A stretch of DNA of 5,972 bases from a bacterium (GTDB lineage Bacteria > Pseudomonadota > Gammaproteobacteria > Berkiellales > Berkiellaceae), in contig RFNU01000128.1 of assembly GCA_009927065.1 (NCBI GenBank), positions 1 through 5,972 on the forward strand. Direction: 5' to 3'. Positions within the stretch are counted from its first letter, which is position 1. The number at the start of each line of letters is the position of its first letter. The notes beneath the pieces were generated by a model, which was given only the letters and a program-made list of their open reading frames with translations, had not been told where the DNA came from and did not search any database. The position numbers and the translations under genes are program-made. Shown in pieces: positions 1-5,972 of this stretch.

Positions 1-60
1 GGTCACCTCATGACATGTCTTGATAATTTCGTTAAAAAATTGATTAAAGTTAGACGCCAG

Positions 61-3000
61 CTATTGAATTTTCTTTTGCGTAGAGGTACTATCTAGCAAA
101 CATGCCGAGGTGGCGGAATAGGCAGACGCGCCGGACTCAAAATCCGGTTCTCTTAGAGAGTGCGAGTTCGACCCTCGCCCTCGGCACAATTCATCAAGCA
201 TTTTAGCAGCTCTTCTTTTTACTCCCAGACTTAACCCTTGACTGACACAATACTCAAGCGATGTTGTTATAAACTCTAAATCTATCCCTGCTTTACTTTC
301 GCCCATGAGTCTTAGTTTTCTCGCAATTTGAAACAACACAAGATATTGTGCAATTTTATTGTTATCTGGTATTTTTATTTGAGAAGACAAAGCACTATAG
401 CTATATTCATCAAGACTTTTTTGCTGAAATAAAATTTCAACCTGGGCAATCAGTGATTCTACTAATACAGGATCACTAATTTTTTTCTGCACTTTTACCA
501 TGGCCTCATATTCTATGCGGGCAAAGATGTTTGTTTGCAAAATGGGTCTTAATGGCTTGAAAAATCTAGGGGCTTTAATATCTAATAAAGCACTCAGTTC
601 TATCATCCTTTCTACGAGAACAGGACTTTGATAAAACGACAATTTTTTCTGAGTATTGTCATGCAGTTGGCGTGATAAAGAAGAAGAATGTTCTTTAGGT
701 AAGTAATCCAGCAGTCTCAGAAGAAGTGGTCCTAAAACTAACATATTAACATCGAGTTGATAAATGTAAGTGAACCACTCATTTTTTAATGCGATTAAAA
801 TTTCTGGCTTTAAACGAGAGAGCAGATGATCAAGTGTTGTTGACTTCAATTGAGACAAAAACGAAAGTAATATCTTGCCTTTTTCATGATGGATGAGTTG
901 ATGTATACAGTCATTAGGATTTAAACAGAGTGACTTGAGAGAAACGCAAGAGTCGCTGATTGCATCCAACTCTAATAGTGCCTGACATAGAAGTGATAAT
1001 TCTAAATTCTGAGATTTTATATGTTGTGTAATATGTTGAGACAAGATCTTTTTGTCTTGTTGTAACATATCACTTTCGTAGAGAGAAAAGAAAGACTGAT
1101 CGAGGAGACAAAGAATATCCAATTCCGTCTCAATTTGATTAATGATTGAACTTAAACGCGCTATTTTTTCTAAACCAATAATATCTGCTCTTCTGTCTTC
1201 CATATTCAAACCAGCGAATATTTGTAACAGTAGTGGTTGCTTTTCTAAAAACTCAATAGGAGCTCGACAGGCCATCCCTTTTAAAAAATCCATCAACCAG
1301 CTGCAAAGAGCTTGTTGCATAGCCTGAGATTGCGTTAAAAACAACCCTACAAACGTAGATAGAAATTTTTTATCTAATGCATCATTTGCTTTCATAGCAA
1401 TTAACGCGAAAAATAATTTATCTCTTGTGGAATACTCTTGCTTTTCTTTCAAGCTGAGTTCTATTGCAATTTGTTCGAGTAAAAAATCTTTATTTGTTGA
1501 AAAAGTTGTTTCTTCAAACGATTTATAAAGCTCTGGCAGTAAAGAAGTTTTTTTAAAGAGCAGGAGTTTTGCTTCACTGTAGATCATAGTCAGTCTAGAT
1601 AAGTAATTAAAAAAAACAGGCGAGCATTCTGTTGTGATCAGATGATGATACATCTTACGTAGCAGCGGCTCTATGATTGTCATTTCGTTAGCCGTTTTTT
1701 TAAAATCAAGAATGACTTTTTCTAATAAATATTGAGTCATAGAAAAACTGAGCGATGTTATACTACAAAGTTGGTTCCATTGTTCGACATCTAAATTCAA
1801 AGACTCTATCGCAGCATCAAATTCTTTGATATCAGATTGTTGATGAGTTGCTATATATGTTTCTAAAAATAATAATTTATTTTCGATTGAAAATCGATCG
1901 TAGAATTTTTGAAAATCTTCGTCAAAATGAAGTGAAGAACTTTTTCCTAAGAGCTGGACAAAATGATTGGTGCGTTGAGAATGATGATCAAGGCTTAAAT
2001 TTAAATACGATCGTTCAATAATCATACGCTCAATCAGCTCATCTGTTAAACCTAACTCAATTGATTGAAAAGAATGATTGTTATCCAATAAGAACTGTAG
2101 CTTTAAATATAAACCCAAACTCTCAGGAGTCTTAAGCGTTTTTGCTAATAACGGATACTGAGTATCTGTTATTATAATATCATCAAGTCTTATAACATCT
2201 TGTTCTACGGACTCTTTTATTAATAAATCATAAAAATTCAGTGCACTCTCATTTAATGTCTGGAGCATGAGTGGATAATTTTTATAGCACACTTGCTGAT
2301 CTTCTTTATGAATCAAAATATGTTGAATGAAAATATCCTGTTCATGAACTGACTTTTCGCAAAGGATGGCACATAAATCTAACGTGCGTCGTATCTCAGC
2401 TGGATGGTTTTGTAAGACATCTAAGGTTGGTTTGTATTCTCGTAATAATGATTTTAGAAAAGCATCTTTTTTTAAAACAGCCCACGGTAAGGTTGTTCCT
2501 AAAAGATTAACGCTCTCTATCGATGCGTAGTGCTGAATGAACTGCAGTGTAGATTGTGTGAGCCATTGAAGCTGTTGGGCTTGTAGCAGTTGTATTTTAT
2601 GACAAGGTTGCGCAGTTTTTTTATCATGAAAAAGTTGCTTCAACCAATAAAGTAATTTTTCCCACCATGAAGGATTCTGTATCGATAATAAAAGCTCTTT
2701 TTGACTTTCTAAGGCAGCATAAAGATTTGATTGCTTGATAATACGCTCTTCCGTTCTTTCTATCTTTTGAAATAAAAGAGATTGCTTTTCAAAAGCATTG
2801 AGTTGTCCTGCAAGTAAATCTAATCGTTTTTCATAAGGAAGATAAGGATACAGTAAGGTCAATAACTCTTTTGATAAGGGATAATCAAATGTTAAGAGAT
2901 CGTGTTTGCGGAGCTGTTCGATAAAATCCTTTTTTAATTGGAAGTAAAAACTTGTTGGTCTTAAGCTATATTCCGCATCAATAATAGGTAAGGCAGAAGC

Positions 3001-3285
3001 AATCATCCAAAGAGGATCGAGATGAGCAAAGTAGCTTTTAATGGCCTGAGCATCATGACTTAAAAGGGTTTCTGCATTTTTTTTAGTTATCCCTATTTTT
3101 AATAATTGGGGAGTAAAATCAAAAGGTTGCTTTATAAGTTGCACTTTCTGTATGTTTTTAATAAAATCAAATAAAATTTTGCTTAAATGTAATTCATTAT
3201 TGAAAGGCTGCAGGCCTAATAAATAGGGATAAAGACTTTCTGGAATGCTTTCGATCAGTTCAATATAAGTTCTTGTTTTATTCAT
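61..3285 (-). CDS. Large leucine-rich, helical protein of unknown function; 3' end overlaps tRNA-Leu antisense
   Basis: This 1074-codon reading frame has no interruption, which is strong evidence of coding at this base composition, but I do not recognise a family. The protein has no N-terminal signal peptide and no clear membrane-spanning segment. It is dense in Leu, Lys, Glu, Gln and Ser and reads as helix after helix throughout, as in an alpha-solenoid or scaffold, though I see no repeat with a clean period. Residues 207-219 (WWEKLLYWLKQLF) form a strongly amphipathic, Trp-rich stretch that might touch a membrane or partner. There is no nucleotide-binding loop, zinc-ligand cluster or obvious catalytic motif. 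The ATG at 3285 has an A-rich upstream region without a clear Shine-Dalgarno, and no better start is near. Residues 1034-1061 are simply the reverse complement of tRNA-Leu. From there to residue 1074 the composition changes to Gly, Ser, Arg and Ala, so the functional protein probably ends near residue 1033. A secreted effector or a large structural protein is possible, but this is not shown by the sequence. Confidence 0.75.
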   Translation of the reverse strand: MNKTRTYIELIESIPESLYPYLLGLQPFNNELHLSKILFDFIKNIQKVQLIKQPFDFTPQLLKIGITKKNAETLLSHDAQAIKSYFAHLDPLWMIASALPIIDAEYSLRPTSFYFQLKKDFIEQLRKHDLLTFDYPLSKELLTLLYPYLPYEKRLDLLAGQLNAFEKQSLLFQKIERTEERIIKQSNLYAALESQKELLLSIQNPSWWEKLLYWLKQLFHDKKTAQPCHKIQLLQAQQLQWLTQSTLQFIQHYASIESVNLLGTTLPWAVLKKDAFLKSLLREYKPTLDVLQNHPAEIRRTLDLCAILCEKSVHEQDIFIQHILIHKEDQQVCYKNYPLMLQTLNESALNFYDLLIKESVEQDVIRLDDIIITDTQYPLLAKTLKTPESLGLYLKLQFLLDNNHSFQSIELGLTDELIERMIIERSYLNLSLDHHSQRTNHFVQLLGKSSSLHFDEDFQKFYDRFSIENKLLFLETYIATHQQSDIKEFDAAIESLNLDVEQWNQLCSITSLSFSMTQYLLEKVILDFKKTANEMTIIEPLLRKMYHHLITTECSPVFFNYLSRLTMIYSEAKLLLFKKTSLLPELYKSFEETTFSTNKDFLLEQIAIELSLKEKQEYSTRDKLFFALIAMKANDALDKKFLSTFVGLFLTQSQAMQQALCSWLMDFLKGMACRAPIEFLEKQPLLLQIFAGLNMEDRRADIIGLEKIARLSSIINQIETELDILCLLDQSFFSLYESDMLQQDKKILSQHITQHIKSQNLELSLLCQALLELDAISDSCVSLKSLCLNPNDCIHQLIHHEKGKILLSFLSQLKSTTLDHLLSRLKPEILIALKNEWFTYIYQLDVNMLVLGPLLLRLLDYLPKEHSSSLSRQLHDNTQKKLSFYQSPVLVERMIELSALLDIKAPRFFKPLRPILQTNIFARIEYEAMVKVQKKISDPVLVESLIAQVEILFQQKSLDEYSYSALSSQIKIPDNNKIAQYLVLFQIARKLRLMGESKAGIDLEFITTSLEYCVSQGLSLGVKRRAAKMLDELCRGRGSNSHSLREPDFESGASAYSATSACLLDSTSTQKKIQ
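64..92 (+). promoter_or_regulatory. Probable sigma70-type promoter of tRNA-Leu
   Basis: A -35-like TTGAAT (64-69, 4 of 6 consensus bases) and a -10-like TACTAT (87-92, 5 of 6) are separated by exactly 17 bp. Transcription would begin near 99-100, giving a leader of only a few bases before the mature tRNA 5' end at 104. The placement is what one expects for a single tRNA gene. The promoter lies inside the 3' end of the large minus-strand ORF, so transcription of that ORF would run through it in the opposite direction. It was found by eye. Confidence 0.55.
104..186 (+). tRNA. tRNA-Leu, anticodon CAA
   Basis: A complete class II cloverleaf can be folded. The acceptor stem GCCGAGG (104-110) pairs perfectly with CCTCGGC (179-185), and the discriminator is A186, as usual for leucine. 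The D stem is GCG (113-115) with CGC (127-129). The anticodon stem CCGGA (131-135) pairs with TCCGG (143-147) around loop CTCAAAA, with anticodon CAA at 138-140 reading UUG codons. The long variable arm has CTCT (150-153) paired with AGAG (157-160). The T stem GCGAG/CTCGC (162-166/174-178) encloses a TTCGACC loop. The 3' CCA is not encoded: the bases after the discriminator are CAA, so CCA must be added by tRNA nucleotidyltransferase. No strong intrinsic terminator follows, only a pyrimidine run (CTTCTTTTT) near 211-219. The gene is wholly contained, antisense, in the end of the large minus-strand ORF. Confidence 0.97.
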
Positions 3286-3330
3286 TTTATTTTACACATA
3301 GCACTTTTTTTACAACATGATAGTTTTATC

Positions 3331-3335
3331 GGAGA
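3331..3335 (+). promoter_or_regulatory. Ribosome-binding site that decides the transporter start
   Basis: GGAGA at 3331-3335 lies 8 bases before the GTG at 3344, which is ideal Shine-Dalgarno spacing. The upstream in-frame ATG at 3317 is preceded only by a T-rich run and TACAAC, with nothing resembling a ribosome-binding site. This favours GTG 3344 as the start. Confidence 0.65.
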
Positions 3336-3343
3336 AATTAATA

Positions 3344-4561
3344 GTGCAGTTACAAAATAAAAAGACAAATATCCTCTTTGTTGTAGGACCCATGGTTGTG
3401 CTTGGCGCATTAGCGATGGATATTTATATTCCTTTTGTCCCTATGTTAAAAGCAGAGTTCCAGACGACCTCATTTAATATTCAAGCCACACTCAATATCT
3501 TTATGCTTTTTATGGCCTTTGGACAGTTAATTATTGGACCAATGTCCGATTACTATGGTCGCAAGAAAATGCTCTTGGTTAGTATTTTCACTTATCTGCT
3601 AGGATCGTTAGCCTGTTTTTTCACCCAAGACATTTATCTTTTTATTGCAGCTAGAGGCTTACAAGCGATGGGTTCTTGTGGTGGACAAGTCATCGCTTAT
3701 GCTGTAGTCAAAGATTATGCTGAAGGATCTCAAGCGCAACGTCTTTTTAGTTATTTAATGGGGATCGTTGGAATGGCACCTATTATTGCCCCGCCGCTTG
3801 GAACAACACTGGCTCATTATTTTGGATCGTGGCGCGTTATTTTTATCTTTTTAAGCCTTTATGCCCTAGTAGCGATGGTGTATATCTCCATATTTTTTAA
3901 AGAGAAAAAAACTGTTACTCAACAACAAGAACTTCCTTCATTAGCAGAAATTCGATATATATTACTCGATCCGACATTTAAACAATGGGCTTTAATTCCA
4001 GCGTTATCGTTAACAGGTCTTTTTCTTTTTTTTGCCATGTCACCTCATTATATTCAACATTATATGGGATATAGTCGTTGGGCCTACAGCTTGATTTTCA
4101 GCTTTAATGCGATTCTTTACTCCATAGGGTCTTTTTCAGCACCGCGTATTATTCAGCGTTATAGTGCAACGAAAGTCATTCAATTGGGATTGCTTATCAT
4201 TATGACCGCTACTTGTATCATGATTGCCCAGTCTTATCTTGCTTCTACCTCACTACCCCTCTTTTTAACTTGTATTTATAGCTGTTGTATTGCTTATGCT
4301 TTAATGCAAGGTGCTGCTATGGGCTTAGCGTTAGAGTCTTTTAAACATAATTTAGGGCTAGCTTCAGCAATACTCGGCTCAGTACAGTTTTTAACAGCAA
4401 CGTTGATAGGCACGCTCTTCGTCCATCCTCCTATTGAAAGAAGTGCGATCTTTGCACTTCCAATGTTATTATTAGCGATATTAAGTTACCGGGCTGCTTT
4501 TGCAAATCCTTTTTCTAAAAAATCTTATCGTGATGCAGCAGCCTTAACAACTTTTTCATAA
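3344..4561 (+). CDS. MFS multidrug efflux transporter, Bcr/CflA family
   Basis: This is an inner-membrane drug/H+ antiporter of the 12-TM DHA1 group, 405 residues from the chosen GTG, close to the usual 390-410. TM1 carries AMDIYIPFVP, matching the Bcr-type TM1 signature with its acidic residue (Asp26). The loop after TM2 holds MFS motif A, GPMSDYYGRKK (residues 65-75). Motif B is RGLQAMG (104-110) with the conserved Arg104. The Bcr-style motif C region is APIIAPPLG (about 145-153), followed by GSWRVIF (161-167). A charged cytoplasmic loop at about 186-212 separates the two six-helix halves, and the second half shows six further hydrophobic segments. An alternative start is ATG 3317, adding nine residues; GTG 3344 is preferred for its ribosome-binding site and because residues before TM1 are then few. 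The gene stands alone, divergent from the large unknown gene. The family exports drugs such as bicyclomycin, sulfonamides or chloramphenicol, and some members move amino acids or other metabolites; the substrate here cannot be read from sequence. Confidence 0.93.
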   Translation: MQLQNKKTNILFVVGPMVVLGALAMDIYIPFVPMLKAEFQTTSFNIQATLNIFMLFMAFGQLIIGPMSDYYGRKKMLLVSIFTYLLGSLACFFTQDIYLFIAARGLQAMGSCGGQVIAYAVVKDYAEGSQAQRLFSYLMGIVGMAPIIAPPLGTTLAHYFGSWRVIFIFLSLYALVAMVYISIFFKEKKTVTQQQELPSLAEIRYILLDPTFKQWALIPALSLTGLFLFFAMSPHYIQHYMGYSRWAYSLIFSFNAILYSIGSFSAPRIIQRYSATKVIQLGLLIIMTATCIMIAQSYLASTSLPLFLTCIYSCCIAYALMQGAAMGLALESFKHNLGLASAILGSVQFLTATLIGTLFVHPPIERSAIFALPMLLLAILSYRAAFANPFSKKSYRDAAALTTFS

Positions 4562-4766
4562 CATATTACTGAAGGTGGGTCGCAAAAAGAAGCACCCACG
4601 AGCAGAGAATGTTACCATGTCCAGAGCTAAGGCGTTATGATTAAAGATGACATAACCTGTTGGTCTGCAGGAGTATCTATAAACTTTAGATAAGGATATG
4701 GATTGGATATCGATAACCTGGAGCGATCACTTTAACAAGAGGTCCGATTATAGCTAAGACATCAAG
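4562..4766. other. Non-coding stretch with several hairpins, before the bamD promoter
   Basis: I see no convincing gene here. GC over 4571-4770 is about 41%, higher than the adjoining coding DNA (about 32-38% in the last 120 bases of the transporter gene) and much higher than the first bases after it, which is unusual for a spacer. Perfect hairpins on the + strand include GTGGGT/ACCCAC (4575-4580/4594-4599), GTTATG/CATAAC (4634-4639/4651-4656), TATCTA/TAGATA (4674-4679/4687-4692) and GATAT/ATATC (4695-4699/4707-4711). None is followed by a T-run, so none is an ordinary intrinsic terminator, and the first may at most mark the end of the transporter mRNA. A frame of about 57 codons is open on the minus strand (roughly 4553-4733), but it has no recognisable product. 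The stretch could be a structured leader or small RNA, or a decayed gene. Confidence 0.4.
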
Positions 4767-4795
4767 TAGTCATTGACAAAAAGTTGCGTTACAAT
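4767..4795 (+). promoter_or_regulatory. Candidate bamD promoter
   Basis: A -10-like TACAAT (4790-4795, 5 of 6) is preceded at exactly 17 bp by TAGTCA (4767-4772, 4 of 6). A perfect TTGACA sits at 4773-4778, but it is only 11 bp from that TACAAT and about 26 bp from a second TACAAT (4805-4810), so it does not pair with either at a normal spacing. With the first pair, transcription would start near 4802, leaving a leader of about 30 bases before the bamD ATG. The exact elements are uncertain, but the AT-rich, promoter-like character just ahead of bamD is clear. Confidence 0.4.
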
Positions 4796-4832
4796 CATCT
4801 TAATTACAATTGATTTAAGTTATGAATTGAAT

Positions 4833-5537
4833 ATGCAAAAATTCTTAGTTGTTCTATTAGTCTTATTAGCTGGATGCGTATCAGAACACTCTTTTGTTCA
4901 AGAAGAAGCTTACTTTAATCAATCTGACGAGGCGTTAATCGCTCAAGCAAAAAATACTTTGGCTCAAAAAGATTATCGCGGTGCAGTAAAGATTTTAGAG
5001 AGCTTTGGTACTTTATATCCATTGAGTCCAAAAAGTTTACTTGCAGAAAAACTTTTAATTGAGATTTATTATAGACAGGCCGAATATCCTATGCTCAAAG
5101 CGGCAAGCGATCGATTTATTTATGAACATCCTCAAGATAAAATTGTTGATTATGTCAAGTATTTAAGATTTATAGCCGGGGTAAAACAAGCTAAAGGATA
5201 TCCTTATGATTGGCTTCCTTATGATTATGCAGCAAGAGATGTTTCTCGATTTAAAGATTCATTTTTAGAAGGCAAATCATTTCTTGCCGATCATCCTCAT
5301 AGCCAGTATGCACCAGAAGTCGCTCATCAATTACCATTGTTGAAAAATACTATTGCACGCTATTACTGGTTACGTGGCGAAGATCTTTATGCACGTAAAC
5401 AATATATTGGAGCAATCCAATCATATCAAATCATTCTCGATGATTTTTCAGACACGCCTTACGAGAGTTTAGCACGTGATAAGATCGAGACTTTTGATAG
5501 TAAGTTTAAAAAAATCCACTCTATCCATATAAAATAA
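4833..5537 (+). CDS. bamD: Outer membrane protein assembly lipoprotein BamD
   Basis: BamD is the essential lipoprotein of the BAM complex. Anchored to the inner face of the outer membrane, it works with BamA to fold and insert beta-barrel proteins. The 234-residue product (E. coli BamD is 245) begins with a short lipoprotein signal, MQKFLVVLLVLLAGC. The lipobox is LAGC with lipidated Cys15; the +2 residue is Val, not Asp, consistent with outer-membrane sorting. TPR-like helical pairs follow at about 33-66, 67-100 and 174-208. Family hallmarks include DRFIYEHP (93-100) followed by DYVKYLRFIAG (106-116), the RDVSRF segment (135-140) that starts the next helix, and the HPHSQYAPEV turn (154-163). 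ATG 4833 is chosen because it places the signal peptide exactly at the N-terminus; the frame is open back to a TTG at 4773, but those 20 codons overlap the promoter and would bury the signal. No strong Shine-Dalgarno is visible. An intrinsic terminator lies about 65 bp after the stop, so the gene looks monocistronic. In enterobacteria bamD is divergent from rluD; that partner is not here. Confidence 0.95.
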   Translation: MQKFLVVLLVLLAGCVSEHSFVQEEAYFNQSDEALIAQAKNTLAQKDYRGAVKILESFGTLYPLSPKSLLAEKLLIEIYYRQAEYPMLKAASDRFIYEHPQDKIVDYVKYLRFIAGVKQAKGYPYDWLPYDYAARDVSRFKDSFLEGKSFLADHPHSQYAPEVAHQLPLLKNTIARYYWLRGEDLYARKQYIGAIQSYQIILDDFSDTPYESLARDKIETFDSKFKKIHSIHIK

Positions 5538-5601
5538 ACTACACTCATAGATAAATAAGAATAATTTTTAGCTATTAAAAAATACTTTTTATTATTGATA
5601 A

Positions 5602-5631
5602 CCACCCTGACAGTGAGTAAGGGTGGCTTTT
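5602..5631 (+). terminator. Intrinsic terminator after bamD
   Basis: A perfect 7-bp GC-rich stem, CCACCCT (5602-5608) with AGGGTGG (5620-5626), encloses an 11-base loop. C and TTTT follow immediately, then an AT-rich tail with a further T-run. It lies 64 bases after the bamD stop codon. In the opposite direction the stem has no T-run beside it, so it should act only on + strand transcription. Confidence 0.85.
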
Positions 5632-5634
5632 GAT

Positions 5635-5640
5635 TATATT
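5635..5640 (+). promoter_or_regulatory. Possible -10 element for the DUF3579 gene
   Basis: TATATT (5 of 6 consensus bases) lies just after the bamD terminator and about 35 bases before the next ATG. No good -35 is found at 16-18 bp, because that position falls in the terminator loop. An alternative pair, TTTACA (5642-5647) and TATTAT (5666-5671) at 18 bp, would put the transcript start at or inside the gene. The terminator implies that this gene needs its own promoter, but which element serves is uncertain. Confidence 0.25.
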
Positions 5641-5674
5641 TTTTACAAAAATCAGAAGGTAACAATATTATCTT

Positions 5675-5972
5675 ATGTTAACAACAGAGAGCATTATTAT
5701 TCAGGGTAAAATCATTGATAGCGATGCTTTTAGACCTTCTGATTGGGCTGAAAGATTAGCAGGAAGATTATGTACTTTTATTAACAGACGTATTTTTTAC
5801 TCTCCAATGCTTAAACCTGGAGTTTATGAAAATTATCGATGTGTTTTTATTGATCCTCAGTTACTTGTCAAAGAGCCAGCATTATTTTGGGAAGTGATTA
5901 ATTTTGCTCAAACCAATAGACTGACTATTATTAATAATACAACAATAGTGTTAGATGAGATTACTTATCAAT
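5675..5972 (+). CDS. DUF3579 domain-containing protein, 3' end beyond the window
   Basis: The first 99 codons are present with no stop before the window edge. The sequence matches the DUF3579 family, small proteins of about 90-110 residues found mainly in beta- and gammaproteobacteria and of unknown function. Visible hallmarks are an N-terminal strand IIIQG (7-11), the signature FRPSDWAERLAG (19-30), YSPMLKP (42-48) where relatives have a similar Tyr-Ser-Pro motif, CVFIDPQL (56-63), and a helix ending in INFAQTNRL (75-83), like the LNFARDN-type segment of the family. No signal peptide or membrane segment is seen, so it is probably cytoplasmic. ATG 5675 is the only start, because an in-frame TAA lies at 5660-5662. 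The nearest Shine-Dalgarno-like AGAAGG (5654-5659) is about 15 bases upstream, farther than ideal. The gene is transcriptionally separated from bamD by a terminator, and family length suggests only a few codons are missing. Confidence 0.85.
   Translation, partial: MLTTESIIIQGKIIDSDAFRPSDWAERLAGRLCTFINRRIFYSPMLKPGVYENYRCVFIDPQLLVKEPALFWEVINFAQTNRLTIINNTTIVLDEITYQ

Noticed and set aside
1142..1327. A 61-codon + strand ORF
   Set aside because: It lies entirely inside the large minus-strand gene, has no recognisable product, and looks like a shadow frame.
104..3285. Genomic island integrated at the 3' end of tRNA-Leu
   Set aside because: No integrase is present, and I see no second copy of the tRNA 3' end in the window to serve as an attachment site.
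4575..4599. Intrinsic terminator of the transporter gene
   Set aside because: The GTGGGT/ACCCAC stem is sound, but no T-run follows it on either strand.
5565..5581. Second hairpin after bamD, TTTTTA/TAAAAA
   Set aside because: The stem is made only of A-T pairs and lies in an AT-rich run, so it is likely chance; the GC-rich hairpin at 5602-5626 explains termination.
5459..5665. A 68-codon minus-strand ORF across the end of bamD and its terminator
   Set aside because: It overlaps bamD antisense and runs through the terminator hairpin, with no recognisable motif.
1..5972. CRISPR array, insertion sequence, toxin-antitoxin or phage-defence module
   Set aside because: No regularly spaced repeats, transposase or recognisable defence or toxin protein was found on either strand.

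Overview
The window comes from an AT-rich bacterial chromosome. BamD, a Bcr/CflA-type transporter, a DUF3579 protein and a standard bacterial tRNA-Leu point to a proteobacterium, most likely a gammaproteobacterium. The low GC, together with a very long helical protein of no recognised family, would suit a Legionellales-type (host-associated) lineage. That placement is inference; nothing in the window fixes a genus.

Layout: (1) Positions 1-103 are a short stretch ending in a good sigma70-like promoter. (2) A complete tRNA-Leu(CAA) lies at 104-186 on the + strand. (3) A 1074-codon ORF fills 61-3285 on the minus strand. Its 3' end runs antisense through the whole tRNA before reaching a stop, so its last 41 residues are suspect. 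It is a leucine-rich, apparently all-helical, soluble protein that I do not recognise. (4) A short divergent intergenic stretch leads to a 12-TM Bcr/CflA-type drug/H+ antiporter (3344-4561, +), whose best start is a GTG with a good ribosome-binding site. (5) About 270 bp without a convincing gene (4562-4832) is more GC-rich than its surroundings and holds several perfect hairpins. Its right end carries the probable bamD promoter. (6) bamD (4833-5537, +) encodes the outer-membrane assembly lipoprotein, with a textbook lipobox. (7) An intrinsic terminator (5602-5631) separates bamD from (8) the start of a DUF3579-family gene (5675 onward, +), cut by the window edge.

The genes do not form one operon or an obvious pathway. 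bamD is an essential housekeeping gene with its own promoter and terminator. The transporter is an independent unit divergent from the large unknown gene. The least explained parts are the large unknown protein, its antisense overlap with tRNA-Leu, and the structured non-coding stretch ahead of bamD. I found no integrase, transposase, CRISPR array or defence system.
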